DNA of 64,000 bases from an uncultured Bacteroidales bacterium (GCA_949282265.1 CASDOZ010000004.1:62001-126000), one strand, 5' to 3'. Counted from the stretch's first letter, positions 17,722 to 26,638 are shown. A program made the numbers and translations. Notes: generated from the letters alone by a model not told the origin.

Positions 17722-18258
17722 ATGCTTGTCAATGAACGGGAAAACAGGGCTGAACGTGTATTGGCGACAGCCAATGCTATGGCCACGGCGGCTCGTACTG
17801 CTCCTAAAGGGAAAGGGATTGATATCATCGAGATTGCCATAGCTACGGGCGATACGATTAAATCCATTTCGGATATGATGTTACAATTGAGTGAGGAAAC
17901 CGGTATGCATTTTTTGATACGTGATGCGGAAAATATCCTGCAAAGTGATGCCTTGTTGCTGATAGGCACCAGACAGCAGGTGCAAGGGTTGAACTGCGCG
18001 TATTGTGGTTTTTCAACATGCGAAGGAAAACCCGGTGCTGTGCCATGTGCCATCAATACAACCGATGTTGGCATTGCCATCGGCTCTGCATGTGCCATGG
18101 CAGCCGATTTACGGGTCGATACGCGTGTCATGCTTTCGGTTGGTTTGGCAGCCAGGCGTATGGAGTTGCTTCCAGGTTGCGAGACTCTCTATGGGATTGT
18201 AATTAGTTGTTCTTCCAAAAATCCGTTTTTTGATCGTAAATCTACAAAACCGCAATAA
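17722..18258 (+). CDS. DUF2148 ferredoxin-like domain protein
   Basis: A 178-residue protein with the DUF2148 signature NCAYCGFSTCEGK (about residues 93-105) plus PCAINTTDVGIAIGSAC further on; these cysteines probably bind an Fe-S cluster. The function is unknown; it is usually described as an uncharacterised protein with a ferredoxin domain. Start 17722 is favoured by the promoter position and by the purine-rich AAAGGGGAATT just upstream, a Shine-Dalgarno-like sequence that is rare in this window. The gene stops one base before the MFS transporter starts, so the two are surely co-expressed. Confidence 0.82.
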   Translation: MLVNERENRAERVLATANAMATAARTAPKGKGIDIIEIAIATGDTIKSISDMMLQLSEETGMHFLIRDAENILQSDALLLIGTRQQVQGLNCAYCGFSTCEGKPGAVPCAINTTDVGIAIGSACAMAADLRVDTRVMLSVGLAARRMELLPGCETLYGIVISCSSKNPFFDRKSTKPQ

Positions 18259-19470
18259 ATGTCGCTACCTAAATTATGGACCGGTAGTTATATAGCAGCG
18301 TGTACCGGTAACTTTTTAATGTGTTTTGCATTTTATCTGCTGCTGCCTGTCTTGCCGCTGTATCTTATGGATATGTTCCAAGCGACAAAGTCCGTTATAG
18401 GTATAGTTTTGTCGTGCTACACGGTAGCTGCTTTGTGTGTACGGCCTTTTTCTGGTTATATTTTGGACAAGTTCCGGCGTAAGCCTATTTATTTGGGCGC
18501 ATATTTGTGTTTCGTGCTGATTTTTGTGGGCTATGCAGAGGCAACTTTGCTGTTCATGTTTGTCTTGTTGCGTATTTTTCATGGTTTGACATTTGGATTG
18601 GTGACAACGGCTGGAAATACGATTATTGTTGATATAATGCCGTCTGAACGGCGTGGCGAAGGGCTTGGTTATTATGGGGTAGCCAATAATCTGGCGATGG
18701 CAGTCGGTCCAATGACGAGTTTGTTCATGGTGGCACATTGCAGTTATAATTTCGTGTTTTATTTTGCGTTTGCTTTGGGCGTGCTCGGATTTTTGTTTGC
18801 CTGTATGATTAAAATGCCTAATAAACCGCGCATTGCCGTGCCGGAAGACAGGCCGCTCCATTCGTATGACCGTTTCTTTCTGGTCAAGGGATTGCGTGCC
18901 GGTTTGTGCTTGTTGCTATTGGCGGTTCCGTATGGAATGACGACTAGTTACATCGCTATTTATGGGCGTGAATTAGGCATTGAAAGTGGACAAGGCATAT
19001 TTTTTTCACTGATGGCTGTCGGTCTGATTGCATCTCGGCTGTTTGCAGGAAAATTGGTGGATAAAGGAATGATAACCAAAGTTATTTCTGTTGGTAGTGT
19101 TATTTGTTGTATCGGTTTTTATATATTGTCAACTCTGTCATGGGTACATGGGGCGTGGGCCATTGCCGGCCTGATAGGATTTTTCATTGTTGCTACCATG
19201 TTAGGTGTCGGTTATGGTATGATGTTTCCTGCCTATAATACTTTGTTTGTGAATCTAGCACCCCATAATCGCCGTGCAACGGCAAGTTCTACATATCTGA
19301 CAAGTTGGGATGTTGGAATCGGCATTGGTTTGGTATTGGGTGGAAAAATAGGTGATACGTCTGGTGGATTAGCATTGTCGTATTTTACGGGGGCTGTGGC
19401 GGTAACCATTGCGGTTATCTTATTTGCGAAAGTGGCTGGCCCACATTTTAATGCGAATAAATTGAGGTAA
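18259..19470 (+). CDS. Major facilitator superfamily transporter
   Basis: A 403-residue inner-membrane carrier with about 12 helices. The loop 2-3 motif is seen as GYILDKFRRKP, and a second copy in the C-terminal half is AGKLVDKG. RIFHGLTFGLVTTAGNTIIVDIMPSERRGEGLGYYG is the conserved helix 4-5 region of drug/sugar-type MFS proteins; the full stretch spans roughly residues 98-135. The substrate cannot be read from the sequence. It starts immediately after the DUF2148 stop and is followed after 10 bases by a DUF456 membrane protein, so the three probably form one operon. Confidence 0.88.
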   Translation: MSLPKLWTGSYIAACTGNFLMCFAFYLLLPVLPLYLMDMFQATKSVIGIVLSCYTVAALCVRPFSGYILDKFRRKPIYLGAYLCFVLIFVGYAEATLLFMFVLLRIFHGLTFGLVTTAGNTIIVDIMPSERRGEGLGYYGVANNLAMAVGPMTSLFMVAHCSYNFVFYFAFALGVLGFLFACMIKMPNKPRIAVPEDRPLHSYDRFFLVKGLRAGLCLLLLAVPYGMTTSYIAIYGRELGIESGQGIFFSLMAVGLIASRLFAGKLVDKGMITKVISVGSVICCIGFYILSTLSWVHGAWAIAGLIGFFIVATMLGVGYGMMFPAYNTLFVNLAPHNRRATASSTYLTSWDVGIGIGLVLGGKIGDTSGGLALSYFTGAVAVTIAVILFAKVAGPHFNANKLR

Positions 19471-19480
19471 TTTCTTGAAT

Positions 19481-19978
19481 ATGGATATTTTTTTGATTAT
19501 TCTGGCAGGATTGTGCTTGTTAGTGGGTTTGCTCGGTAGCGTATTGCCGATTTTACCGGGTGCACCGTTAAGCTATGTCGGTATTTTGTTGCTTCATTTT
19601 ACAGAACGTGCCGAATTTACAACCAAGTTTCTGGTCTTTTGGCTTGTCATTGTAGTTCTGATTCAGGTGTTGGATTACATTATTCCGGCTTGGGGGACAA
19701 AAAAGTTCGGCGGTAGCAAAAAAGGAATCTGGGGCAGCATGATAGGCGTAGTTGTCGGTTTGTTTTTCGGGCCATGGGGTGTAGTGCTCGGCCCTTTTTT
19801 CGGTGCTGTCCTTGGCGAGCTTGTCGATGGAAAGCAAACAACTGCTGCCATACGTGCCGGTTTTGGCTCATTTCTTGGCTTTTTGATAGGGACGCTTTCC
19901 AAAATTATCGTGTGCGCTTTCCTTATCTATTATTACATAGATGCTTTGGCCAATCCGGTTGTTACATTGATTGTCTGA
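19481..19978 (+). CDS. DUF456 family membrane protein
   Basis: A 165-residue integral membrane protein with the DUF456 features: an N-terminal LLGSVLPILPGAPLSYVGI segment, the VLDYIIPAWGTKKFGGSKKGIWG loop and a glycine-rich VVGLFFGPWGVVLGPFFGAVLGE helix pair. The molecular role is unknown. The ATG at 19481 is taken over an upstream TTG. It is the last gene of the DUF2148-MFS-DUF456 set; pyrH follows with its own promoter. Confidence 0.83.
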   Translation: MDIFLIILAGLCLLVGLLGSVLPILPGAPLSYVGILLLHFTERAEFTTKFLVFWLVIVVLIQVLDYIIPAWGTKKFGGSKKGIWGSMIGVVVGLFFGPWGVVLGPFFGAVLGELVDGKQTTAAIRAGFGSFLGFLIGTLSKIIVCAFLIYYYIDALANPVVTLIV

Positions 19979-20003
19979 TTATTGGAAAGATGAAATTTCG
20001 GAG

Positions 20004-20035
20004 TTTGCATATTTCCTGCAAATCCGTTACTTTTG
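20004..20035 (+). promoter_or_regulatory. Promoter of pyrH-frr (TTTG-N20-TACTTTTG)
   Basis: -33 TTTG at 20004-20007 and -7 TACTTTTG at 20028-20035. Confidence 0.82.
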
Positions 20036-20066
20036 CGACATGCAATCAGAAAAAACATAATTTCTT

Positions 20067-20774
20067 ATGGATTACAAACGGATACTTTTAAAATTGAGCG
20101 GTGAGTCGTTGATGGGAGCCAAACAGCACGGCATAGATGAAACGCGCCTGGCGGAATACGCCATGCAAATCAAGGAGGTCGCCCAAATGGGCGTGCAAAT
20201 CGGCATTGTGATTGGCGGCGGCAATATCTTTCGCGGGCTGAGTGGCGCATCCAAAGGTTTTGACCGGGTAAAAGGCGACCAGATGGGCATGTTGGCCACT
20301 GTAATTAACAGTCTGGCATTAAGTTCCGCCTTGGAAGCCATTGGCGTAAAAGTACGTGTGCTGACGGCTGTCCGCATGGAACCGATAGGTGAGTTTTACA
20401 GCAAACAGAAAGCGATAGAAGCCCTTGAACGCGGTGAAATCGCCATTTTTTCGGCCGGGACTGGTAACCCGTATTTCACGACGGACACCGGCTCATCGCT
20501 GCGGGCTATAGAAATAGAGGCGGATGTGATGCTGAAAGGTACGCGCGTCGATGGCATATATACGGCGGATCCTGAAAAAGACCCGAATGCCACCAAATTT
20601 ACGGATATTACATACGATGAAATCTATAATCGTAATCTAAAAATTATGGATTTGACCGCTACGACCATGTGCAAGGAGAATAATATGCCGATTTATGTGT
20701 TCGACATGGATACGGTCGGTAATTTGAAAAAAGTTATATCGGGCGAAAAAATAGGTACGTTGGTACACAATTAA
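20067..20774 (+). CDS. pyrH: UMP kinase PyrH
   Basis: A 235-residue amino acid kinase-fold enzyme that phosphorylates UMP to UDP. The opening YKRILLKLSGESLMG, the GIVIGGGNIFRG block, the TGNPYFTTDTGSSLRA site and VDGIYTADPEKDPNA are all typical. Length is normal and no residue is missing. It is hexameric and GTP/UTP-regulated in the known members. It is the first gene of a pair with frr; unlike many bacteria, rpsB and tsf are not upstream but lie at 33.8-35.6 kb. Confidence 0.96.
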   Translation: MDYKRILLKLSGESLMGAKQHGIDETRLAEYAMQIKEVAQMGVQIGIVIGGGNIFRGLSGASKGFDRVKGDQMGMLATVINSLALSSALEAIGVKVRVLTAVRMEPIGEFYSKQKAIEALERGEIAIFSAGTGNPYFTTDTGSSLRAIEIEADVMLKGTRVDGIYTADPEKDPNATKFTDITYDEIYNRNLKIMDLTATTMCKENNMPIYVFDMDTVGNLKKVISGEKIGTLVHN

Positions 20775-20815
20775 GAAATTAAGAAAACAGAATAAACAAT
20801 ACAAACGTAACAATT

Positions 20816-21376
20816 ATGTTAGATGTAAAAACTTATTACGATCAGGCGTCCGAAAGCATGGATGCTGCTATTTTGCATCTGGATGATGCTTTGGCTCATA
20901 TACGTGCAGGAAAAGCCAATACACGTATCTTGGATGGAATTCGGGTTGATTATTATGGGAGCCAGACACCGCTAGCCAATGTTGCAACCATAACTACGCC
21001 CGATGCTAAGACCATATCAATACAGCCATGGGAAAAAAATATGCTGGCTGTTATTGAGAAAGCTATTATCAATTCGGAAATTGGCATCACTCCCGCCAAC
21101 AACGGGGAGGTGATACGTCTGGGCATTCCGCCGTTGACCGAGGAACGCCGTAAACAGTTGGCAAAACAGGCCCGTGCAGAAGGCGAGGATGCCAAAATCA
21201 GCATCCGGAATACACGCAGGGATATAATTGAGAAGTTGAAAAAACTTATCAAGGAAGGTTTACCAGAAGATGCGGAAAAAGATGCCGAAACCAATGTTCA
21301 GAAAATACATGACAAGTACATTAAGAAAGTGGATGAGTTGCTTGCTGCCAAAGAAAAGGAAATCATGACCGTTTAG
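20816..21376 (+). CDS. frr: Ribosome recycling factor
   Basis: A 186-residue RRF that splits post-termination ribosomes together with EF-G. It has the three-helix bundle sequence pattern (HLDDALAHIRAGKANTRILDGI, then IRLGIPPLTEERRKQLAKQAR) and the tip region NVATITTPDAKTISIQPW. Length and start are standard. It lies 41 bases after pyrH with no hairpin between and is closed by a strong terminator. Confidence 0.96.
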   Translation: MLDVKTYYDQASESMDAAILHLDDALAHIRAGKANTRILDGIRVDYYGSQTPLANVATITTPDAKTISIQPWEKNMLAVIEKAIINSEIGITPANNGEVIRLGIPPLTEERRKQLAKQARAEGEDAKISIRNTRRDIIEKLKKLIKEGLPEDAEKDAETNVQKIHDKYIKKVDELLAAKEKEIMTV

Positions 21377-21405
21377 GCTGGTACAAACTATTGAAAAGAA
21401 CATGG

Positions 21406-21441
21406 CAGGCAAGTTGCACAAACGCAACTTGCCTGTTTTTT
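21406..21441 (+). terminator. Intrinsic terminator of pyrH-frr
   Basis: Perfect 12-bp stem CAGGCAAGTTGC (21406-21417) with GCAACTTGCCTG (21424-21435), a 6-base loop and six T. Confidence 0.95.
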
Positions 21442-21456
21442 CTTGTTGCTTCTTGG

Positions 21457-21488
21457 TTTGTCCTATTAACGGAAAACCCGTATTTTTG
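21457..21488 (+). promoter_or_regulatory. Promoter of the surface-antigen OMP gene (TTTG-N20-TATTTTTG)
   Basis: -33 TTTG at 21457-21460 and -7 TATTTTTG at 21481-21488. It sits between the frr terminator and the TTG start at 21507 and so rules out the ATG at 21402. Confidence 0.8.
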
Positions 21489-21506
21489 CGGCAAAAACAG
21501 AATCTC

Positions 21507-22607
21507 TTGAAAAGAACAAAAATAATCTCCTTGTTTATATTGGCAGTCGCGTGGATACAGGTGGCTGTCGCGCAACCTGCTTCAACGGATACGACATTGA
21601 TACGTCGAAGCTGGTTTGTCGTCCCGATTCTGTCCTATCAACAGGAAACGAGTTTTGGGCCGGGAGTCGCTGGAGGGTTTTACTTCAAAAGCCACGACTT
21701 GAAACGTATAAGCAGTATTTCATATAGTGCTATATACACTTTCTTGAACCAGTTTACGGTTAATGTCAGTCCGAAAATATATATTGACAAGGAACATCGC
21801 TGCTATCTGTACTCCAATATGGGATTTAAAAATTATCCGAACAAGTTTTATGGGGTGGGGAATACGTGGTCTGGCCTAGAAATTAACTATACATCGCGGA
21901 ACGCGTACTTGAATTTGCAACCCCAGTACGAAATTTGTAAACATTTGTTTGTGGGAGCGCAAGTTTCGTTGCGCTATGAGAATGTGTTGTATCCCTCCGA
22001 ATCGGCAGCGGTGGTCGATTCGATAAAGCAGGTTCTTGGAGCAGCCGGATGGACGGAATACTTCCAAGCTGGCATAGGTGTCACGGCATCTTATGATACG
22101 CGCGACAATCATTTTTACCCGACAAAAGGACTGTTTGCCAAGGTTCTGGCTGTCTATTACCCGTCTTTTGTTAGTTCGTATCCAATGGGCAATGTTACGC
22201 TGGATTACCGCCAATATGTAACGACTTGGCATGGACAGGTTTTGGCGTGGCAGGTGTATGCCAATGGTGTATTCGGGCGGCAGATTCCTTTTGCTATGTT
22301 GCCGACGCTTGGCGGCAGTGATTTGATGCGCGGTTTCCGTGAAAACAAGTCTTCGGATATGTTCAGCTTTGTCGGGCAGGTTGAATATCGTGTGCCGTTG
22401 TTCTGGCGCCTGAAAGCCACTGCGTTTTGTTCGGCAGGTGATGTGTTGAATTGGCGGCAGCCGCATATCGATAAATTGAAGTTTGCCTATGGACTTGGCT
22501 TGCGTTGCCGCCTGAACGATGCGCGTGTGCATTTGCGCGTCGATGTGGCCATGAACAATTATGAACGCAAGCCGCAATTCTACATAACGGCAACGGAAGC
22601 ATTCTGA
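21507..22607 (+). CDS. BamA/TamA-like surface antigen outer membrane protein
   Basis: A 366-residue outer-membrane barrel of the surface antigen (D15/Omp85 C-terminal) type without obvious POTRA domains. The conserved pieces are [20 protein letters not shown] and [17 protein letters not shown] (the RGF motif of the inward loop), then the final strands. The start is taken as the TTG at 21507, which gives a signal peptide ([17 protein letters not shown]). The earlier ATG (21402) lies in the frr terminator and upstream of the promoter. No partner is encoded nearby; whether it assembles or transports anything is unknown. Confidence 0.78.
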   Translation: MKRTKIISLFILAVAWIQVAVAQPASTDTTLIRRSWFVVPILSYQQETSFGPGVAGGFYFKSHDLKRISSISYSAIYTFLNQFTVNVSPKIYIDKEHRCYLYSNMGFKNYPNKFYGVGNTWSGLEINYTSRNAYLNLQPQYEICKHLFVGAQVSLRYENVLYPSESAAVVDSIKQVLGAAGWTEYFQAGIGVTASYDTRDNHFYPTKGLFAKVLAVYYPSFVSSYPMGNVTLDYRQYVTTWHGQVLAWQVYANGVFGRQIPFAMLPTLGGSDLMRGFRENKSSDMFSFVGQVEYRVPLFWRLKATAFCSAGDVLNWRQPHIDKLKFAYGLGLRCRLNDARVHLRVDVAMNNYERKPQFYITATEAF

Positions 22608-22635
22608 TTATGAAATTCGATTTTTATCTGAAAAT

Positions 22636-23577
22636 ATGGAAGCAAACAGTGTTTCGAGTGGGTTAGTTGTTAAAAACACAGGTAGCAGCTATTTGGTGCG
22701 TACCGATGTGGGCGAATATGTCGAGTGCAAAATTAAGGGCAATTTCCGTATCAAGTCAATCCGCACGACCAATCCGGTGGCCGTAGGCGATGTGGTGCGT
22801 TTTGAGTTGAATCCGGATGGTTCAGCCTGGATTTATGAAATCCAAGACAGGAGGAATTACATTATTCGCCGTTCGTCCAATTTATCGAAACAGGCGCATA
22901 TTATTGCTGCCAACGTGGATTTGGCTGCCTTGATAGTAACTGTCAATTATCCGGAAACGTCATTGGTGTTTATTGACCGTTTCCTGATTACGGCAGAAGC
23001 CTATCGTGTGCCGGCTTGTTTGATTTTCAACAAAACCGATTGTTATTCCGGGGATGAAAGGGCATATTTGGAACAGATGCGTGTTTTGTACGAGATGTTG
23101 GGATATAAGACTTTTGCCGTATCAGCTTTGTATGATGCCAATCAAGACGAACTGAAAGCATATTTCTCCGGCAAGACTGTATTGCTTTCCGGAAATTCCG
23201 GTGTCGGCAAATCAACATTGCTCAATAACCTTATGGCCAAGGAATTGGCAAAAACAGGCGAGATTTCGGTGGCGCATAACAAAGGTATGCACACGACGAC
23301 GTTTTCAGAAATGTATGAACTGGCACAAGGCACATGGCTGATTGATACGCCGGGAATCAAGGGTTTCGGTACGGTTGATATGAAAAAAGAAGAAGTCGGG
23401 CATTATTTCAAGGAAATTTTTGCCATTTCTTCCGGTTGCCGTTTTAATAATTGTACCCATATACATGAACCGGGTTGTGCCGTGCTCGAAGCGGTAGGAC
23501 AACATCGGATTGCTTCATCGCGTTACCAAAGTTATTTGAGTATTTTGGAAGATATGGATGAAGGGAAATATCGTTGA
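22636..23577 (+). CDS. rsgA: Ribosome small subunit biogenesis GTPase RsgA
   Basis: A 313-residue circularly permuted GTPase involved in late 30S maturation. Domains in order: an N-terminal OB fold (to about residue 70), then the GTPase with motifs in permuted order G4 (FNKTD), G1 ([10 protein letters not shown]) and G3 (DTPGIKGFG). It ends with the zinc knuckle built from [14 protein letters not shown]. All catalytic motifs are present and length is normal. It begins 28 bases after the OMP stop, so read-through is likely. It converges with the araC-type gene. Confidence 0.95.
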   Translation: MEANSVSSGLVVKNTGSSYLVRTDVGEYVECKIKGNFRIKSIRTTNPVAVGDVVRFELNPDGSAWIYEIQDRRNYIIRRSSNLSKQAHIIAANVDLAALIVTVNYPETSLVFIDRFLITAEAYRVPACLIFNKTDCYSGDERAYLEQMRVLYEMLGYKTFAVSALYDANQDELKAYFSGKTVLLSGNSGVGKSTLLNNLMAKELAKTGEISVAHNKGMHTTTFSEMYELAQGTWLIDTPGIKGFGTVDMKKEEVGHYFKEIFAISSGCRFNNCTHIHEPGCAVLEAVGQHRIASSRYQSYLSILEDMDEGKYR

Positions 23578-23636
23578 ACAAGGCGGCTTTGTGGTTGTAC
23601 AGGTTTTGTACAAAAAGGAAAATCCCGGAGGAAAAA

Positions 23637-24539
23637 TTATCTTTTTAGGAGGCTTTCGCTGTATTCCGTAGGGGTCATTCCTGTCTGTTTTTTGAACATC
23701 CGGCTGAGGTGTTGCGGGTATTCAAAACCCAGATTATAGGCTGTTTGTGCTATGCCGGTCCCGTTTGCAAATTCATTTTTGGCTAATTGGACGACATATT
23801 GGCGGATATAATTGCTTGCCGTATCGCCGGTTGTTTTCCTGATTACATCCCCGAAATAGTTCGGGGACAAGCACAATTTGTCGGCACAATACTGCACAGT
23901 AGGTATGCCGAGTGTTGTTTGCAGTTTTTTTTCATAATAATCCCGCAGCAAGTTGTCGAATTTCATGAGTATATCCGAGTTTTCCAATTCCCGGGTAATA
24001 AACTGGCGGTTGTAGAAACGTTGGCAGAAGTTCAGTACCAATTCGATATATCCTATAATGATGGAGTCTTGTTGTCTGTCGTGTTTGTTTTGCAATTCCT
24101 CTTGTATTTGCCGCATCAGTGAAGACAAAATATTGTGTTCCTCATCGGTCATGTGCAGGGCTTCGTTGACACGGTAATCGAAAAAAGAATAATTTTTTAT
24201 GGATTTTTCCAGATGGGTGCCGTGCAACAGGTCCGGATGGAAAAGCAGTGCCCAACCCGTCAGCGTGACTTGTTCGCCATTGTCCTCTTTGCCTCCTATC
24301 TGGCCGGGGGCCACACAAATGACAGTGCCTTTTTTGTAATCATATTTGCCGCATCCGTATGACAGGTCAATATCTGCTTCATCGTGGAAAAATATGCCAT
24401 AGACGCTGTAATTGTTCAGGCAGTGGCGCACGGGCGATACTTCCGCATAGTCAATGACACAGACCAGCGGATGTCGGCCAGTGTGCCCGACATAGCGGCT
24501 GTAATCGCTCACGTTTCTTATTTTCATGATCTTGGCCAT
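23637..24539 (-). CDS. AraC family transcriptional regulator
   Basis: A 300-residue regulator. The first 190 residues form a cupin-like sensing domain (HCLNNYSVYGIFFHDEADIDL, KGTVICVAPGQIGG). The C-terminal 100 residues hold two helix-turn-helix motifs (TVQYCADKLCLSPNYFGDVI and IAQTAYNLGFEYPQHLSRMFKKQTG). This layout fits an activator that senses a small molecule. It is divergent from a small protein gene and the carboxymuconolactone decarboxylase/cupin gene, whose promoter lacks a -33 box; that gene is the likely target, by inference. Start 24539 or the ATG at 24527 are both possible. Confidence 0.87.
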   Translation of the reverse strand: MAKIMKIRNVSDYSRYVGHTGRHPLVCVIDYAEVSPVRHCLNNYSVYGIFFHDEADIDLSYGCGKYDYKKGTVICVAPGQIGGKEDNGEQVTLTGWALLFHPDLLHGTHLEKSIKNYSFFDYRVNEALHMTDEEHNILSSLMRQIQEELQNKHDRQQDSIIIGYIELVLNFCQRFYNRQFITRELENSDILMKFDNLLRDYYEKKLQTTLGIPTVQYCADKLCLSPNYFGDVIRKTTGDTASNYIRQYVVQLAKNEFANGTGIAQTAYNLGFEYPQHLSRMFKKQTGMTPTEYSESLLKR

Positions 24540-24565
24540 GGCTACCAGCGGAATAACTATCTGTG

Positions 24566-24573
24566 CAAAGATA
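24566..24573 (-). promoter_or_regulatory. -7 element (TATCTTTG) of the araC-type gene
   Basis: Minus-strand TATCTTTG lies 27 bases upstream of the start. No TTTG at -33. Confidence 0.5.
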
Positions 24574-24669
24574 CGTTTTTCAGCCGATTTTTTCAGCGCC
24601 GGTATGAAAAATCAGTAAAAACGGTATTAATATCCGCTATATTGGTACAAATGTTTTTGTGATACATGG

Positions 24670-24677
24670 TAATTTTG
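24670..24677 (+). promoter_or_regulatory. -7 element (TAATTTTG) of the 70-residue protein gene
   Basis: TAATTTTG lies 22 bases upstream of the ATG at 24699; an upstream ATG at 24666 is at or before this element and therefore unlikely to be the start. Confidence 0.5.
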
Positions 24678-24698
24678 CATTGTCAAAAAACAGAAACA

Positions 24699-24911
24699 AT
24701 GGAAGTTCGAATCGTTATTCCTGTCGGATTGTATGAGGATGAGGCCGTTTGCTTCATAGCAGGCCGCTATCATGTAAGCCCGGAAAGAATCGTGGCATGT
24801 TTTCTTGTACAAGAAGGGCTTGCATCAGAAGCGGAAAGAGAGTCCGGGATTTTCCCTTTGGAAGATAATGAAATGGAAATATTGCGGGGATTGGCATACA
24901 GGAATTTTTAA
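24699..24911 (+). CDS. Small hypothetical protein between AraC regulator and CMD/cupin gene
   Basis: A 70-residue protein, acidic, with no signal peptide or membrane segment. It appears to have one helix-rich core (FIAGRYHVSPERIVACFLVQEG) followed by a Glu-rich tail (MEILRGLAYRNF at the end). The YHVSPERIVACFLVQEG segment loosely resembles the helix arrangement of small bacterial antitoxin-like or HTH-like proteins, but no family is recognised and no toxin gene is adjacent. It has its own -7 element. It may be an accessory of the AraC/cupin module. Confidence 0.5.
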   Translation: MEVRIVIPVGLYEDEAVCFIAGRYHVSPERIVACFLVQEGLASEAERESGIFPLEDNEMEILRGLAYRNF

Positions 24912-24926
24912 TCATGGATTATATAC

Positions 24927-24975
24927 GGGATACAAAAAAATAAAGGGTATCTAAGGAGTTTGTCAAGTACTTTTG
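24927..24975 (+). promoter_or_regulatory. Activator-type promoter of the CMD/cupin gene with paired GGGATAC/GGGTATC sites
   Basis: The -7 TACTTTTG is at 24968-24975 but no TTTG stands at -33. Just upstream are two similar 7-mers, GGGATAC (24927-24933) and GGGTATC (24945-24951), 18 bases apart; GATAC/GTATC also form an inverted pair. This fits a binding site for the divergent AraC-type regulator, but the assignment is inference. Confidence 0.4.
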
Positions 24976-25024
24976 AAAAAATTATTTATTTAACCGAATC
25001 AATAACTTTATCCAATAAAAAACT

Positions 25025-25840
25025 ATGGACAGAATTATTTTAATTTCAGTATTTACCCTTTTTACATTTCATGTTATGGCACAGGAAAAAATTGTACAGA
25101 CGGCAGGGCGCGACCAATTGGGAGAGTTCGCCCCGAAATTTGCAGAACTCAATGACGATGTCCTTTTTGGCGAAGTATGGAGCCGCACCGACAAACTCGG
25201 ATTGCGCGACCGTAGTTTGGTAACGATTACGTCGCTCATTAGTCAAGGAATTACGGACAATTCGCTCGTATTTCACCTTCAGTCGGCAAAGAAAAACGGC
25301 ATTACCCGCACGGAAATTGCCGAGATAATCACGCACATTGGCTTTTATGCCGGGTGGCCGAAAGCCTGGGCGGCATTCAACCTTGCCAAAGGCGTATGGG
25401 CAGAGGATACAGCAGGAGAAGATGCAAAGGCTACTTTTCAGCGCGAGATGATTTTCCCTATCGGGGAGCCGAACACGGCATATGCCCAATATTTTATCGG
25501 CAAGAGTTATCTTGCGCCGATTTCACGCGAACAGGTGAATATTTCCAATGTTACTTTTGAACCTGGATGTCGTAACAATTGGCATATACACAAGGCAACG
25601 CATGGCGGCGGACAAATGCTCATTGGCGTGGCCGGCCGTGGCTGGTATCAGGAAGAGGGCAAACCAGCCGTAGAAATTTTACCGGGTACGGTCATTCACA
25701 TTCCTGCCGGTGTAAAGCATTGGCACGGTGCGGCAGCCGACAGTTGGTTTGCACACCTCGCTTTCGAGATAGCAGGAGAAAATGCATCCAACGAATGGCT
25801 CGAACCTGTGACAGACGAACAATACGGTATGCTTGAATAA
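25025..25840 (+). CDS. Secreted carboxymuconolactone decarboxylase-like and cupin two-domain protein
   Basis: A 271-residue protein with a signal peptide (cleavage after FHVMAQ). Residues 30-125 are a CMD/AhpD-like domain (LRDRSLVTITSLISQG, TRTEIAEIITHIGFYAGWPKA), here without the CxxC of true AhpD peroxidase reductases. Residues 150-250 are a cupin with the metal ligands in NNWHIHKATHGGGQ and IPAGVKHWHGAA. Proteins of this fused type are often named 4-carboxymuconolactone decarboxylase, though a role in aromatic catabolism is unproven and no such pathway is present here. A periplasmic redox or small-molecule role is possible. It is probably controlled by the adjacent AraC regulator. Confidence 0.82.
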   Translation: MDRIILISVFTLFTFHVMAQEKIVQTAGRDQLGEFAPKFAELNDDVLFGEVWSRTDKLGLRDRSLVTITSLISQGITDNSLVFHLQSAKKNGITRTEIAEIITHIGFYAGWPKAWAAFNLAKGVWAEDTAGEDAKATFQREMIFPIGEPNTAYAQYFIGKSYLAPISREQVNISNVTFEPGCRNNWHIHKATHGGGQMLIGVAGRGWYQEEGKPAVEILPGTVIHIPAGVKHWHGAAADSWFAHLAFEIAGENASNEWLEPVTDEQYGMLE

Positions 25841-25865
25841 TACAGACGATTTTGATTTGTTTATA

Positions 25866-25966
25866 TTGGCTCAATTGCTATACTTTCGATGGTGATAGAG
25901 CCAAGGAAAAGCGGTTGTGATTGCCCAATGTAACTTTGGTTTTACTTGGTGGTTTCCAACCGCTTT
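25866..25966 (+). other. Two consecutive hairpins in the intergenic region after the CMD/cupin gene
   Basis: Hairpin 1 pairs TTGGCTC (25866-25872) with GAGCCAA (25898-25904). Hairpin 2 pairs AAAGCGGTTG (25908-25917) with CAACCGCTTT (25957-25966), with a further CCAA/TTGG pairing in its loop. A T-rich tract follows near 25973. It could be a complex terminator or a small structured RNA; the 40-base loop of hairpin 2 is unusual for a plain terminator. Confidence 0.45.
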
Positions 25967-26058
25967 ATCGTTGTTTTTTTGCCGGTATATGTTTTTGAAT
26001 CTTTTTTATGGATTTCTTGCCGTCTTTTTTCCATTGCTATATTTTTTTGCACAAAAAG

Positions 26059-26089
26059 TTTGTTTTCATTCGAAAAAATTGTACTTTTG
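26059..26089 (+). promoter_or_regulatory. Promoter of the Lrp/AsnC-type gene (TTTG-N19-TACTTTTG)
   Basis: -33 TTTG at 26059-26062 and -7 TACTTTTG at 26082-26089. Confidence 0.82.
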
Positions 26090-26114
26090 AGCCGAATTAT
26101 AATTACAAAATATC

Positions 26115-26615
26115 ATGACACGGCAAATTGACAGGTTGGATAAAAAGATTTTACGTTTAATATCTCAGAATGCACGTATTCCGTTTTTGGAAGTCGCCCG
26201 CGAATGTAATGTGTCGGGTGCGGCTATTCATCAGCGTATTCAGAAATTGCAGCAAATTGGTGTTATCAAAGGTTCCGAGTTTATTGTGGATACTTATAAA
26301 ATAGGTTATCAGACATGCGCTTATATAGGCATAACATTGAAGGATATTTCCTGTTTCAACGATGTGGTGGAAGCTATCCGTGCCATACCTGAAGTAGTTG
26401 AATGCCATTATACGACAGGGCGTTACGCCATGTTCGTCAAGTTGTACGCTAAAGATAACAAGCATTTGTTGCAGATTATTTTGGATAAATTGTCTGTAAT
26501 TGAAGGTGTGGCGCATACGGAAACATTTCAAATGTCGTTGGATGAAATATTCCATCGTCAGTTGGCTGTGTTTGATACGGATGACGATGATATGGATGTT
26601 GTAGATGAAGAATAA
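26115..26615 (+). CDS. Lrp/AsnC family transcriptional regulator
   Basis: A 166-residue regulator with an N-terminal HTH (LDKKILRLISQNARIPFLEVARECNVSGAAIHQRIQKLQ, about residues 8-46) and a C-terminal RAM effector-binding domain (AYIGITLKDISCFNDVVEAI, VECHYTTGRYAMFVKLYA). It probably binds an amino acid. Two residues of note: the tail is very acidic (DTDDDDMDVVDEE), which is unusual for this family and may be lineage-specific. It is monocistronic with its own promoter and terminator. Targets are unknown. Confidence 0.9.
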   Translation: MTRQIDRLDKKILRLISQNARIPFLEVARECNVSGAAIHQRIQKLQQIGVIKGSEFIVDTYKIGYQTCAYIGITLKDISCFNDVVEAIRAIPEVVECHYTTGRYAMFVKLYAKDNKHLLQIILDKLSVIEGVAHTETFQMSLDEIFHRQLAVFDTDDDDMDVVDEE

Positions 26616-26638
26616 ATACTGTTTGTAACTGTTTTGAT

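Noticed and set aside
21402-21506. Upstream ATG extension of the surface-antigen OMP
   Set aside because: It lies within the frr terminator and upstream of a consensus promoter; the signal peptide begins at the TTG at 21507.
23594-23619. TTGTAC/GTACAA inverted repeat between rsgA and the araC-type gene
   Set aside because: Only 6 bp with a weak T-run; too little to call a terminator or operator.
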